Below, in pieces: positions 25,745 to 34,955 of a stretch of 64,000 bases of DNA (position 1 is the first letter of the stretch; every line of letters begins with the position of its first letter). The stretch lies in contig NZ_CP173029.1 in NCBI RefSeq assembly GCF_044772865.1, positions 1,550,001-1,614,000 of the forward strand, in the 5' to 3' direction. Position numbers and translations under genes: made by a program. Below the pieces are notes generated by a model, which did no database searches, was not told the origin of the DNA, and saw nothing but the letters and a program-made list of their open reading frames with translations. This DNA comes from Algirhabdus cladophorae (GTDB lineage Bacteria > Pseudomonadota > Alphaproteobacteria > Rhodobacterales > Rhodobacteraceae).

Positions 25745-26823
25745 GTCTGCAAAACAGGCTGCTGGTTATCTGAATGCCGTTGGACCAATTGTTTTTGATG
25801 CTTTGATGTGGGCACGGGGCGGGCAAGTTCAGCGGGAACCGCTGTGGTCATGTCCCTCTCGAGCGTTTCGGGCAGCAGCGCCGCAATTTCGGCCTGTGCT
25901 GCGGCAGACAGGGTTTTTTGCGCTTGCGGGCCCAACAAGAGCGACTCGCAAGGAACGCCATTGGCCAACACAATCTGATGCGTGTCAAAAAGCAAATGCC
26001 AGTATTGAACTGGCATCTTTCCAGACAGCTGGCTGACGCCATCAAGGTCCAAAAAGCGTTTTGCGGGGATCAAAACTTCGTCTGTGCCGGTCACTCGCTT
26101 GGCTATTTTGGACGACACCATAATCCGGTGTTGCGGCGATACCATCAAAGTGTGCGCCGGAATGCCTTTGTCCAGACTAGACGGTGCAAAGGCAATAGCG
26201 GCATGCTGGCGGGGCACCAAAACCATCATGGATCCGATCCAACGCAGGGGTTGTAGACCGTGATCCAATGTCATGACTTTACAGCCGGGCATTAGGGTCT
26301 CGATTGCCACGTTGCCATGACCGGTTTCGATCATTGTTCCAGAGGCAAAGCACACAGGCGCCTGATCGACCTCTCTGCCGGTCATATACCCCGCATAATC
26401 ACTGTTCCCTTCCGAGGTCAGTTCCAAAGTTTGGATGTTGGCAAGCGGTATGTCGTCACTGCCAGCGTAATCGGCCACAAAGGTGTCGCCATTGTCCATT
26501 TGCACGATAACCAATTGAACGGTGTGTTGAACGCCGTCGGTGTCTGTGACCACGGCATTATACCAAGCAGAGGTGTCGGGCTTGGCCGTGACCTGACCAC
26601 TGCCAGTGTTATAGGTGGTGTAATCGCTGCCACCATATTCATCGTCCATCATATTGCCGTCATGGTCGGTGTCGTGTTGGGTGACGGCCACGTTCTGCAT
26701 ATCAGTGTTGTTATACTGGCCCAACAAGGCGCCGCCATTTTCGGCGTCCCAATCGCTTTCATCTGTGTCTATATCGGTGAAGTTACCTAAGAATATGAAA
26801 TTTGACGTGGTGACTTGGGTCAT
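25723..26823 (-). CDS. Hint-domain (hedgehog/intein-like) protein
   Basis: A 366-residue protein. The N-terminal ~160 residues are acidic and Asp/Asn-rich (NFTDIDTDESDWDAENGG, HDTDHDGNMMDD) and of unknown fold. A Hint_2-type domain then runs from the nucleophile Cys in CFASGTMIETGHGNVAIE through MTLDHGLQPLRWIG, HTLMVSPQHRIM and MPVQYWHLLFDTHQIVLANG. Proteins of this kind are common in Roseobacter genomes, usually with secretion-like repeats, and their function is unsettled. No exteinic C-terminus with the Asn/Cys of a splicing intein is visible. ATG 26823 has GGAG upstream. It lies antisense between pyrH and frr, which normally adjoin. Confidence 0.85.
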   Translation of the reverse strand: MTQVTTSNFIFLGNFTDIDTDESDWDAENGGALLGQYNNTDMQNVAVTQHDTDHDGNMMDDEYGGSDYTTYNTGSGQVTAKPDTSAWYNAVVTDTDGVQHTVQLVIVQMDNGDTFVADYAGSDDIPLANIQTLELTSEGNSDYAGYMTGREVDQAPVCFASGTMIETGHGNVAIETLMPGCKVMTLDHGLQPLRWIGSMMVLVPRQHAAIAFAPSSLDKGIPAHTLMVSPQHRIMVSSKIAKRVTGTDEVLIPAKRFLDLDGVSQLSGKMPVQYWHLLFDTHQIVLANGVPCESLLLGPQAQKTLSAAAQAEIAALLPETLERDMTTAVPAELARPVPTSKHQKQLVQRHSDNQQPVLQTYPSTRV

Positions 26824-27028
26824 TTTGCAGGCTCCGCGCAGTGGACCCCTTGAATGCAATGCAAACTCTTTAAAAATCGTAAGATTTAGCATTAGCGACA
26901 AATTTTACGTATTTCTCAGCGCCGCAGGCCCACTCCAACAATCAAACGCTGCACAAATGCTGCTGGATTGATACCAAAAATGGCGATATACCGACTGACA
27001 AAGCAATAACAAAGACGAGCCACAGGAC

Positions 27029-27592
27029 ATGTCAGACGACTTTTTACTTGATACCGATGATCTTCAGCGGCGCATGGATGGCGCGATTGCCAATCTTCGC
27101 ACTGAATTTGCATCACTGCGCACGGGCCGGGCCTCGGGCTCGATGTTGGAACCGGTGATGGTGGACGCCTATGGTAGCATGACGCCGGTCAATCAAGTGG
27201 GTACAGTGAACGTTCCGGAACCGCGCATGGTGACCATCAATGTGTGGGACAAAGCGCTGGTTGGAAAGGTTGAAAAAGCCATTCGTGAGAGTGGTTTAGG
27301 GATCAATCCTCAACTGAATGGCACGATCATCATGCTGCCTATTCCCGAGTTGAACGAAGAACGTCGCCGCGAGCTGACAAAAGTGGCCGGATCCTATGCG
27401 GAAAATGGCCGGGTGAGCATTCGCAACGTGCGCCGCGACGGCATGGACCAGATTAAAAAGGCCAAGGCAGACGGGATGTCCGAGGACGACCAAAAGCTGT
27501 GGGAAGACGAGGTTCAAGAGATGACCAATACGATGATCAAGGCCATCGATGACCTTTTGGAAACCAAGCAAGCCGAAATCATGCAGGTATAG
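27029..27592 (+). CDS. frr: Ribosome recycling factor
   Basis: RRF splits post-termination ribosomes together with EF-G. The 187-residue length is standard, with LRTGRASGSMLEPVMVDAYGS-type N-terminal helix, EPRMVTINVWDK and LTKVAGSYAENGRVSIRNVR. It begins the uninterrupted frr-uppS-cdsA-dxr-rseP run; uppS starts 8 nt after its stop. Because the gene before it is convergent, frr must have its own promoter in 26824-27028. Confidence 0.97.
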   Translation: MSDDFLLDTDDLQRRMDGAIANLRTEFASLRTGRASGSMLEPVMVDAYGSMTPVNQVGTVNVPEPRMVTINVWDKALVGKVEKAIRESGLGINPQLNGTIIMLPIPELNEERRRELTKVAGSYAENGRVSIRNVRRDGMDQIKKAKADGMSEDDQKLWEDEVQEMTNTMIKAIDDLLETKQAEIMQV

Positions 27593-27599
27593 GCCGATC

Positions 27600-28319
27600 A
27601 TGACACACCCAGACGTCCAAGGCCCCAACCACATCGCCATTATCATGGACGGCAATGGCCGTTGGGCCACGCAAAAAGGACGTCCGCGTCTGTTTGGCCA
27701 CCACGCTGGTGCAAAGCGCGTGCGCGAGATCGTAGAGACCTGCCCGGATGTGGGCGTCAGCTATCTGACAATATTTGCGTTCTCGACAGAAAATTGGAAG
27801 CGCACCCAAAGCGAAGTGGCCGGTTTGATGAGCCTGTTCCGCCGCTATATCCGCCGCGAGGCGCAGGCCCTGTTAAAAGAAGGCGTGCGGGTTCGGTTCA
27901 TCGGGGATCGTATGAAGTTGGACGAAAAGCTGGTGAAGCTCATGGATGATTTGGAAATGCTGACGTCGGACAACGACAAAGTGCATTTGACCATCGCCTT
28001 GAACTATGGCGGCCGCGATGAGGTCAGCCGTGCCACCAAACGCTTGGCTTATGATGTGTCCTTGGGCAAACTTGACCCAAAAGATGTAGATGAAGAAACG
28101 CTTCCAAAGTACTTGGATACATACTTTTTACCGGATCCAGATCTGGTTATCAGAACCTCTGGCGAGGCGCGTATTTCGAACTTTTTGCTGTGGCAATCGG
28201 CCTATGCAGAATACGAATTTATCGACACCTTGTGGCCTGATTTCACCTCTGAGATTTTCACGCAGCTTGTTGGCGCCTATGGCACCCGGGATCGGCGGTT
28301 TGGAGCTGTTACCGCATGA
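27600..28319 (+). CDS. uppS: Undecaprenyl diphosphate synthase (UppS)
   Basis: cis-Prenyltransferase making the C55 lipid carrier for peptidoglycan and O-antigen. The 239-residue product starts MTHPDVQGPNHIAIIMDGNG, with the catalytic Asp in MDGNGRWA, followed by TIFAFSTENWKR and the C-terminal DLVIRTSGEARISNFLLWQ. The ATG at 27600, just after frr, is chosen over the in-frame 27549 start that would lie inside frr. Its stop overlaps the cdsA start (ATGA). Confidence 0.96.
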   Translation: MTHPDVQGPNHIAIIMDGNGRWATQKGRPRLFGHHAGAKRVREIVETCPDVGVSYLTIFAFSTENWKRTQSEVAGLMSLFRRYIRREAQALLKEGVRVRFIGDRMKLDEKLVKLMDDLEMLTSDNDKVHLTIALNYGGRDEVSRATKRLAYDVSLGKLDPKDVDEETLPKYLDTYFLPDPDLVIRTSGEARISNFLLWQSAYAEYEFIDTLWPDFTSEIFTQLVGAYGTRDRRFGAVTA

Positions 28320-29098
28320 CCAGCTGGGATGACCTACGGGACCGCATCCTGTCTGGGATGTGGATGGCAGGTTTGGGGATCGCAGGCATTTGGCTCGGGG
28401 GCATCTGGTTTCAGATGCTCACAGTGTTTGTCACGGCTGTTATGATTTGGGAGTTGTGGATGATGATCCAGCCCGATCAGCCGACCCCTGGGATGCTTTT
28501 ATCGGCTCTGACGGCCAGCATTTTGTCTGGGTTGATCGCCAGTCCTGACCCGTTTTATTTGTTGATCTTGCTGATTGCCCCGGCGATTGGGGCAGCAGCG
28601 TTGAAAAAAGAACGGCTGACATTTGTAGGCTTTGCCTTGGGTATCACCATTGCCGGTTGGGGCCTTGTAACCTTTCGCGAAAACTATGGCGTTGTTTGGC
28701 TGTTGTGGATGGTGCTGGTGGTTATCGTCACGGACATTGCCGGCTACTTTGCTGGCAAAATGTTTGGCGGACCCAAGTTTTGGCCTGCGATCAGCCCCAA
28801 AAAGACCTGGTCTGGCACGGTCGCCGGATGGGTCGGGGCCGCATTGGTTGGCTTTGCCTTTCTGTCGTTTACCAACGCCGGCTCTGATTTGCCTTGGATT
28901 TCAGTGGCGCTCAGCTTTGCCAGTCAAATGGGCGACATTGCGGAATCGGCATTGAAACGTCGGCAAGGGGTCAAAGACAGCTCGACCCTGATCCCCGGCC
29001 ATGGCGGGTTATTCGATAGGTTTGATGGGCTGTTAGGCGCTGCTTTGGTTATGTTGCTTGTGGCGTTGGTGGTTGATGTGCCGCAGGTGTCATTCTAG
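28316..29098 (+). CDS. cdsA: Phosphatidate cytidylyltransferase
   Basis: Integral membrane enzyme that makes CDP-diacylglycerol from phosphatidate and CTP; 260 residues with about seven hydrophobic helices. The family signature is near the C-terminus: QMGDIAESALKRRQGVKDSS followed by IPGHGGLFDRFDGLL. TDIAGYFAGKMFGGPKFWP and SPKKTWSGTVAG are also typical. It is translationally coupled to uppS and followed two bases later by dxr. Confidence 0.95.
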   Translation: MTSWDDLRDRILSGMWMAGLGIAGIWLGGIWFQMLTVFVTAVMIWELWMMIQPDQPTPGMLLSALTASILSGLIASPDPFYLLILLIAPAIGAAALKKERLTFVGFALGITIAGWGLVTFRENYGVVWLLWMVLVVIVTDIAGYFAGKMFGGPKFWPAISPKKTWSGTVAGWVGAALVGFAFLSFTNAGSDLPWISVALSFASQMGDIAESALKRRQGVKDSSTLIPGHGGLFDRFDGLLGAALVMLLVALVVDVPQVSF

Positions 29099-29100
29099 CC

Positions 29101-30267
29101 ATGCAAAAAGTCAGTATTTTTGGGGCCACTGGTTCTATCGGCCAGAACACCATCGATCTGATCAAACGCGACCCAAAGGCTTATGATGTGGTGGCCCTTA
29201 CCGGTGGCCATAACGTGGGGCAATTGGCCAAGGATGCGCGCGCCCTTGGGGCCGATGTCGCCGTCACTGCCTATGAGGAACGCTTGCCCGAACTGCGCGC
29301 TATGCTTGCGCGTAGCGGGGTTCAGGCCGCTGCAGGGCAGGCGGCTTTGGAAGAGGCGGCCGCGCGTCCTGCGGATTGGATTATGTCCGCGATTGTGGGC
29401 GCTGCTGGGCTAAAACCGGGACTTTTGGCGTTGGAACATGGCACGACCCTTGCGCTGGCCAACAAAGAAAGCCTTGTGACTGCAGGCCCGCTGTTGTTGG
29501 GCACGGCCAATCGCAACAATGCCACTGTGCTGCCTGTGGATAGCGAACATTCCGCTGTGTTTCAGGCGCTGGTTGGCGAAACCATGGACACGGTCGAACG
29601 GATCATCATCACAGCCTCGGGTGGGGCGTTTCGCGACTGGCCGATCGAGGCTCTGGCCCATGCCACTTTGGCCGAGGCCAGCAGCCATCCCAATTGGGAT
29701 ATGGGCCAACGGATCACCATCGACAGTGCGTCTATGTTCAACAAATCCATGGAACTGATCGAGACCAAAGAATTTTTTGGCGTGTCGCCGGATATCATCG
29801 AAACAGTGATCCACCCCGAAAGCCTGATCCACGCTATGGTCGGCTATAATGACGGGGCAATCATGGCCCATGTGGGGCCCCATGATATGCGCCACGCCAT
29901 TGGCTATGCGCTGCATTGGCCGGAACGCAAAAAACTGCCCGTAGATCGGTTGGATCTGGCGCAGATCGGCACGCTGACTTTCCGTGCCCCCGAGGATGCC
30001 CGTTATCCCGCCCTGCGCCTTGCGCGCTATGTGATGGAGGAGGGCGGTCTGACAGGGGCTGCGTTCAACGCGGCCAAAGAACAGGCCCTTGATGGTTTTA
30101 TCGCAGGACAAATCGGATTTTTGCAAATGGCTGAGGTGGTTGAGCAAGTTTTAGACAAAATGTCTGCCGATAGTGGCCTCACAAATGACGACATTACCCT
30201 TGATAACGTCCAGCAAGCGGACCATTTGGCACGCAAGCAGGCCTTAGAAATCATCAAAAACGGATAA
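29101..30267 (+). CDS. dxr: 1-deoxy-D-xylulose 5-phosphate reductoisomerase
   Basis: First committed enzyme of the MEP isoprenoid pathway, NADPH- and metal-dependent, the fosmidomycin target. The 388-residue chain has the nucleotide motif IFGATGSIGQNTIDLI, LANKESLVTAG, LPVDSEHSAVFQ, and the substrate loop ASGGAFRDWP with SSHPNWDMGQRITIDSASM. It supplies precursors used by UppS in the same operon. rseP begins 8 nt after its stop. Confidence 0.97.
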   Translation: MQKVSIFGATGSIGQNTIDLIKRDPKAYDVVALTGGHNVGQLAKDARALGADVAVTAYEERLPELRAMLARSGVQAAAGQAALEEAAARPADWIMSAIVGAAGLKPGLLALEHGTTLALANKESLVTAGPLLLGTANRNNATVLPVDSEHSAVFQALVGETMDTVERIIITASGGAFRDWPIEALAHATLAEASSHPNWDMGQRITIDSASMFNKSMELIETKEFFGVSPDIIETVIHPESLIHAMVGYNDGAIMAHVGPHDMRHAIGYALHWPERKKLPVDRLDLAQIGTLTFRAPEDARYPALRLARYVMEEGGLTGAAFNAAKEQALDGFIAGQIGFLQMAEVVEQVLDKMSADSGLTNDDITLDNVQQADHLARKQALEIIKNG

Positions 30268-30275
30268 CGCGTTTC

Positions 30276-31601
30276 ATGGACCCGACCAGTCTTATTCCCG
30301 CCTTTGGCGGTCTTGCCTATACTTTGGTGGCCTTTGTGGTGGCCTTGTCCATCATCGTGGCAATCCACGAATATGGTCATTACATCGTAGGCCGCTGGTG
30401 CGGCATCCATGCGGAAACCTTTAGCCTTGGCTTTGGTCCGGTGATTTACAGTCGCGTTGACCGGCGCGGGACAAAATGGCAATTGGCGGCCTTACCCTTT
30501 GGCGGCTTTGTTAAATTTCTGGGCGACAGCAATGCGGCCAGCGTAGGCGCAGACAGTGATGTAAAACCGGCGCGCAACACCATGCACGGCGCCCCTCTGT
30601 GGGCGCGGGCCGCAACTGTTGCGGCAGGACCTGTCTTTAACTTCATTTTGTCGATTTTGGTTTTTGGCGCTGTGATCATGTTCACAGGCCGTGCAGCGGA
30701 TCCGCTGACAGTGGACAGCTTTGTCAAAATGCCAGCAGGCGTTGTGCAAGAGTTGCAAGAGGGTGATCAAATCCTCGAAGTCAACGGACAACCGGCCAAC
30801 ACCACCGAGCTTTTTAATGGCCTGATCGAAGATCTGGACGTGGCTCGATCCATCGATTACCGCGTCCGGCGGGGCGGTGATACGATCACGGTGCAAGGCC
30901 CGTTTCCAAACCAAGCCATTGTTCTTGGCCTGTCGCCACGCTCGGCGGCCTTGTCCGTTCAGATGAAACTGGGCGATGTGGTGACAGCAATTGATGGCGC
31001 CGAGATTTACGCCTTTGATCAAATGCGCGATATCGTCGTGGCCTCCGATGGCAAACCTTTGCTGTTTGATGTGTGGCGCGATGGCGAAATGATGCAATTT
31101 ACCCTTGTGCCCAAACGCGTTGACCTGCCCCAAGAGGACGGCACATTTGACACCCGCTGGCTGGTCGGGATCTCGTCTGGCCTGTTCTTCGAGCCGAAAA
31201 CCGAATTCCCGGGCGTCTGGGCCTCACTGCAATCTGGTGTGGAACGCACTGGGTTTGTGATCCGCTCGTCCATGTCAGGACTTTATAACGTGATCACTGG
31301 GGCCATATCGTCGTGCAACCTGTCTGGTCCTGTGGGCATTGCGCAAACCTCGGCGGCCATGGCCAGCCAAGGCGCGCAGTCGTTTATTTGGTTCATAGCT
31401 GTGCTCAGCACGGCCGTAGGGCTGCTCAACCTCTTTCCCATTCCCGTGTTGGATGGGGGTCATTTGGTCTTTCACGCCTATGAAGCTGTCACAGGCAAAC
31501 CGCCCAGCGACAAAATCCTCAACATCTTGATGATAACAGGTCTGACGTTGCTGCTGAGTTTGATGGTTTTCGCCCTTGGAAACGATCTGTTCTGTCCGTA
31601 G
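30276..31601 (+). CDS. rseP: RIP zinc metalloprotease RseP (site-2 protease)
   Basis: Intramembrane metalloprotease of 441 residues that cleaves anti-sigma factors and cleared signal peptides. The zinc motif HEYGH lies in the first helix (IIVAIHEYGHYIVGRW). The third ligand motif LDGGH is in helix 3 (FPIPVLDGGHLVFHAYEA). One or two PDZ domains lie between, at ~125-290 (QILEVNGQPANTTEL, GDVVTAIDGAEIYAFDQM). The usual dxr-rseP-bamA order is kept except for a small ORF inserted after rseP. Confidence 0.95.
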   Translation: MDPTSLIPAFGGLAYTLVAFVVALSIIVAIHEYGHYIVGRWCGIHAETFSLGFGPVIYSRVDRRGTKWQLAALPFGGFVKFLGDSNAASVGADSDVKPARNTMHGAPLWARAATVAAGPVFNFILSILVFGAVIMFTGRAADPLTVDSFVKMPAGVVQELQEGDQILEVNGQPANTTELFNGLIEDLDVARSIDYRVRRGGDTITVQGPFPNQAIVLGLSPRSAALSVQMKLGDVVTAIDGAEIYAFDQMRDIVVASDGKPLLFDVWRDGEMMQFTLVPKRVDLPQEDGTFDTRWLVGISSGLFFEPKTEFPGVWASLQSGVERTGFVIRSSMSGLYNVITGAISSCNLSGPVGIAQTSAAMASQGAQSFIWFIAVLSTAVGLLNLFPIPVLDGGHLVFHAYEAVTGKPPSDKILNILMITGLTLLLSLMVFALGNDLFCP

Positions 31602-31720
31602 CGATTGTTTCGCGAAATCAGCGACCCGATCCAGCCTGCGTCGCAAGCTTTTCCAAATGGTGTCAAATTCCCGCCTTATTTGCGGGCTATCCCTGATCCA
31701 ACACAAGATTGGAGACACCC

Positions 31721-31846
31721 ATGCAAGCTGTAGCAAGCGGATATCGCGGATTAAGCCTTTTGGTCGACCTGAATTGGGACCGGTTGTTGTATTTGGCAAC
31801 GATTGCTGGCGCTTTGGGCGCAGGCGCATTCTTGGGCTCTTTGTAA
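31721..31846 (+). CDS. 41-residue membrane microprotein between rseP and bamA
   Basis: ATG 31721 is preceded by GGAGA at the right distance and the frame ends TAA 31844-31846. The product has a short polar start, then LNWDRLLYLATIAGALGAGA and FLGSL, one predicted membrane helix rich in Gly/Ala. A strong terminator follows at 31885, so it is the last gene of its transcript. Good RBS, codon use and terminator make it a credible gene. Function is unknown. Confidence 0.65.
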   Translation: MQAVASGYRGLSLLVDLNWDRLLYLATIAGALGAGAFLGSL

Positions 31847-31884
31847 TACCTTAGACGACCACACACACACGCACACTATTAGTG

Positions 31885-31920
31885 GACCTCACCCTATAAC
31901 CGGGTGGGGTCTTCTTGCTT
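31885..31920 (+). terminator. Rho-independent terminator before bamA
   Basis: Arms 31885-31894 and 31902-31911 form a 10-bp stem (one G-U), followed by a T-rich tract. It ends the frr-to-microprotein transcript, so bamA needs its own promoter in 31912-31970. A short CA-dinucleotide tract lies just upstream, near 31858-31875. Confidence 0.8.
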
Positions 31921-31979
31921 TTGACAAGCCCCATGATAGGCGGTATCCAAGTTATGAGTAGTTGATCGGCGGGGGAATT

Positions 31980-34316
31980 ATGGCCGTTTCTAAGTATCAG
32001 CCAAGCGGCAACAGCTTGGGGCACTTTTTAGTCGTTTTAACCTTTATTGTGTTAAGTTTCGTGGTGGTAACAGCGTCGGCTGTGCAGGCGCAGACCTACC
32101 GCTTTACCTCGGTCCAGATCGAGGGAAACCAACGTGTCGAGGCGGGCACGATTCTAAGTTATGCAGATATTGCGCGTGGTGAGGCCGTCTCAGCCGGTCG
32201 GCTGAATGATGCCTACCAAAGCTTGCTTGGCTCGGGCCTGTTTGAAACCGTGGATGTGGTGCCGAACGGTTCAACCCTCGTGATCCGGGTGCAGGAATTC
32301 CCAACAATCAACCGCATCAATATTGAAGGCAATCGTCGTCTCAAGGACGAGGACCTGTTGAACATTTTGCAATCACAACCGCGCCGCGTCTACAGCCCAA
32401 CCTTGGCAGAACAAGATGCCGCAACCCTGACCGAGGCCTACACAGTTGCAGGTCGGATCGCGGCCACTGTGGATCCCAAGATCATTCGCCGTTCGGACAA
32501 CCGTGTGGATCTGGTGTTTGAGGTTTCTGAAGGCCGCGTGATCGAGATTGAACGCCTCAGCTTTACTGGCAACCGCTCCTATTCGGACCGCCGTTTGCGC
32601 CGGGTGCTTGAGACCAAGCAGGCAGGCCTGTTCCGTCAACTGATTGGCACAGATACATTCATCGAAGATCGCATAGAGTTCGACAAGCAAGTCCTGAGCG
32701 ATTTTTATCAATCCCGTGGCTACGTTGATTTCGAGACCAAAAACGTGAACGCGGAACTGACCCGTGAACGCGACGCTTTCTTGATCATCTTTGATGTGGT
32801 TGAGGGGCAAAGCTTTGACTACGGCCAGATTACAGCCCTCAGCCTTTTGGATGACGTCGACGCCCAGCCGTTTATGGACGTGATTAAGATCAAGCCGGGC
32901 CAGACCTATTCACCTGCCGGGGTTGAACAAACCATCGCGCGCATGGAACGGGTCGCACTCCAAATGGGCCTGAACTTTATCCGGGTAGAGCCGCGCGTGA
33001 CCCGCAACGATCGCGATCTGACACTGGATTTGGAATTTGAGATTAGCCGCGGCCCGCGTGTGTTTGTCGAACGCATCGATATCGAAGGCAACAACACCAC
33101 ATTGGACCGCGTCATTCGTCGCAAGTTCAAAATTGTGGAAGGTGATCCCTTTAACCCGCGTGAGATCCGTCAAAGTGCTGAACGCATCCGGGCTTTGGGC
33201 TTTTTCTCCAATGCCGATGTCACGGCCCGTGAAGGGAACAGCGTGGATTCGGTGATCGTTGATGTGGACGTCGAAGAAACCCCCACAGGCCAATTGGGCT
33301 TTGGCGCAAGCTATAGCAACAACGACGGTGTTGGCGTTTCTGTCACGTTCTCCGAGCGTAACTTCCTTGGCCGTGGTCAGGCCCTCAGCTTTGAGTTCAA
33401 CACAGCCTCTGCCAACCAAGCCTATTCCTTTGGGTTCCGTGAGCCCGCTCTGTTGGGCCGCGACTTGGCCTTTGCCTTGGAAGCAAGCTATCGCACCACG
33501 AACAATGATTTTGCCGATTACGACACAACCAACATCAAAATCATCCCGTCCCTGACATTTCCTGTCAGCGAAAACGGGCGCCTGAGCGTACGGATGAACC
33601 TGCTGCAAAACGAGATCAGCGATGTTGTCGAGAACGCCTCGAAACTGATCAAAGACGATGAAGAAGCAGGTCCGGTGTTTTCCGCAGGGCTTGGCTATAC
33701 CTACAGCTTTGACACCCGCCGCACCGGTCTTGATCCCAACTCTGGTGTGGTCTTCCGGTTCGGGCAGGACTTCAACGGTCTTGGCAGTGATGACGCCACA
33801 TACATCCGCTCGACAGCCTTCTTGGGTGCGGAAACCAAAGTGTTCAACGAGGAGGTGACCCTGCGTGCGATCCTCGAGGCAGGCGCTTTGAACGCAACCT
33901 CTGGCAACACGCGGATCACAGACCGGTTCTTTGGCAACGGCAAAATCCGCGGCTTTGAACCCAACGGGATAGGCCCACGGGATTTGGCGGTAGAGGACGA
34001 AGACGCTTTGGGCGGCAATATGTTTGCGGCCCTCCGGTTCGAAGCTGATTTCCCACTGCCATTGCCAGAGGAATATGGCCTTTCTGGCGGTGTTTACTTT
34101 GACGTGGGATCGGTTTGGTCCTTGGACAATGTGAACGGTGGTCCAGATGGTGGCGACCGCGTGGACGATGGCCTGAACACACGGTCCGCTGTCGGGTTCT
34201 CGATCTTTTGGGACACCGCGATTGGTCCGCTGCGCTTTAACTTTTCCAATCCGCTGCAATATGAAGAGTACGACAACCGTCAGTATTTTGATCTGACTGT
34301 CTCCACCCGCTTTTAA
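31980..34316 (+). CDS. bamA: Outer membrane protein assembly factor BamA
   Basis: Essential Omp85 protein that inserts beta-barrel proteins into the outer membrane. The 778-residue precursor has a signal peptide ending AVQAQ and five POTRA domains (~45-450; first RFTSVQIEGNQRVEAGTI, last VFVERIDIEGNNTTLDRVIR). A C-terminal 16-strand barrel follows, with the VRGF/IRGF-type lid motif (NGKIRGFEPNGIGP) and a terminal Phe (DLTVSTRF). GGGGGA precedes ATG 31980. Its stop overlaps the skp-like start by one base. Confidence 0.96.
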   Translation: MAVSKYQPSGNSLGHFLVVLTFIVLSFVVVTASAVQAQTYRFTSVQIEGNQRVEAGTILSYADIARGEAVSAGRLNDAYQSLLGSGLFETVDVVPNGSTLVIRVQEFPTINRINIEGNRRLKDEDLLNILQSQPRRVYSPTLAEQDAATLTEAYTVAGRIAATVDPKIIRRSDNRVDLVFEVSEGRVIEIERLSFTGNRSYSDRRLRRVLETKQAGLFRQLIGTDTFIEDRIEFDKQVLSDFYQSRGYVDFETKNVNAELTRERDAFLIIFDVVEGQSFDYGQITALSLLDDVDAQPFMDVIKIKPGQTYSPAGVEQTIARMERVALQMGLNFIRVEPRVTRNDRDLTLDLEFEISRGPRVFVERIDIEGNNTTLDRVIRRKFKIVEGDPFNPREIRQSAERIRALGFFSNADVTAREGNSVDSVIVDVDVEETPTGQLGFGASYSNNDGVGVSVTFSERNFLGRGQALSFEFNTASANQAYSFGFREPALLGRDLAFALEASYRTTNNDFADYDTTNIKIIPSLTFPVSENGRLSVRMNLLQNEISDVVENASKLIKDDEEAGPVFSAGLGYTYSFDTRRTGLDPNSGVVFRFGQDFNGLGSDDATYIRSTAFLGAETKVFNEEVTLRAILEAGALNATSGNTRITDRFFGNGKIRGFEPNGIGPRDLAVEDEDALGGNMFAALRFEADFPLPLPEEYGLSGGVYFDVGSVWSLDNVNGGPDGGDRVDDGLNTRSAVGFSIFWDTAIGPLRFNFSNPLQYEEYDNRQYFDLTVSTRF

Positions 34317-34879
34317 TGCGCGTTTGGCTGATGCTGTTGGCACTGGCGGCGTCCTTGTGTGGGGCGGCGTCGGCCCAAACTGGTGGCCAGCCACAGTTTC
34401 CCATTGGGCAGTTGCCCACGCCCATTTTGACGGTCGAGCCTGACCGGCTGTTCAGTCAATCGGATTTTGGGATCCGCATTGCGGACGAACTGGCCCGCGA
34501 GCGTGAGATCCTGCTTGAGGACAAAACCGCAATCGAGAACCAGTTGCGTGTTGAGGAACAGCAACTGACCGATCAAAGGGCGGATCTTAGCGCCGCCGAG
34601 TTCACGGCCCTTGCCGATGCCTTTGATCAAAAAGTCCAGCAGTTGCGCCGCGACCAAGACGAACGCAGCCGTGCGTTCAGCGCCAAATTGGACAGATCGC
34701 GGCAGGACTTCTTTGCCTTTGCACTGCCGGTTCTCGCGGACATGGTGCGCCAATCTGGTGCCGTGGCGATCCTTGAACGACGCACAGTGTTTTTGGCCGC
34801 AGACGCCATTGATATCACCGATCAAGCCATCGCGCGGATCAACACCGAACTAGGCGATGGGCTAAACGCGCCGCAATAG
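34316..34879 (+). CDS. OmpH/Skp family periplasmic chaperone
   Basis: A 187-residue precursor with signal peptide (LLALAASLCGAASAQ). The body is a long alpha-helical coiled coil (EREILLEDKTAIENQLRVEE, QQLTDQRADLSAAEF, LRRDQDERSRAFSAKLDRSR) as in Skp/OmpH. It probably carries outer membrane proteins from the Sec exit to BamA, encoded just upstream with TAATG overlap. Sequence conservation in this family is low, so the call rests on fold, length and position. Confidence 0.88.
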   Translation: MRVWLMLLALAASLCGAASAQTGGQPQFPIGQLPTPILTVEPDRLFSQSDFGIRIADELAREREILLEDKTAIENQLRVEEQQLTDQRADLSAAEFTALADAFDQKVQQLRRDQDERSRAFSAKLDRSRQDFFAFALPVLADMVRQSGAVAILERRTVFLAADAIDITDQAIARINTELGDGLNAPQ

Positions 34880-34955
34880 GGGGGCACTGCTTCCCTTGTT
34901 TGTCTGCCGTCGCCTTGCTAGGGGTATTCCAACGAAAAAATGTTTTGGGGACGCA

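Noticed and set aside
32910..34394. 494-residue minus-strand open frame
   Set aside because: Antisense to bamA and the skp-like gene; composition is shadow-like.
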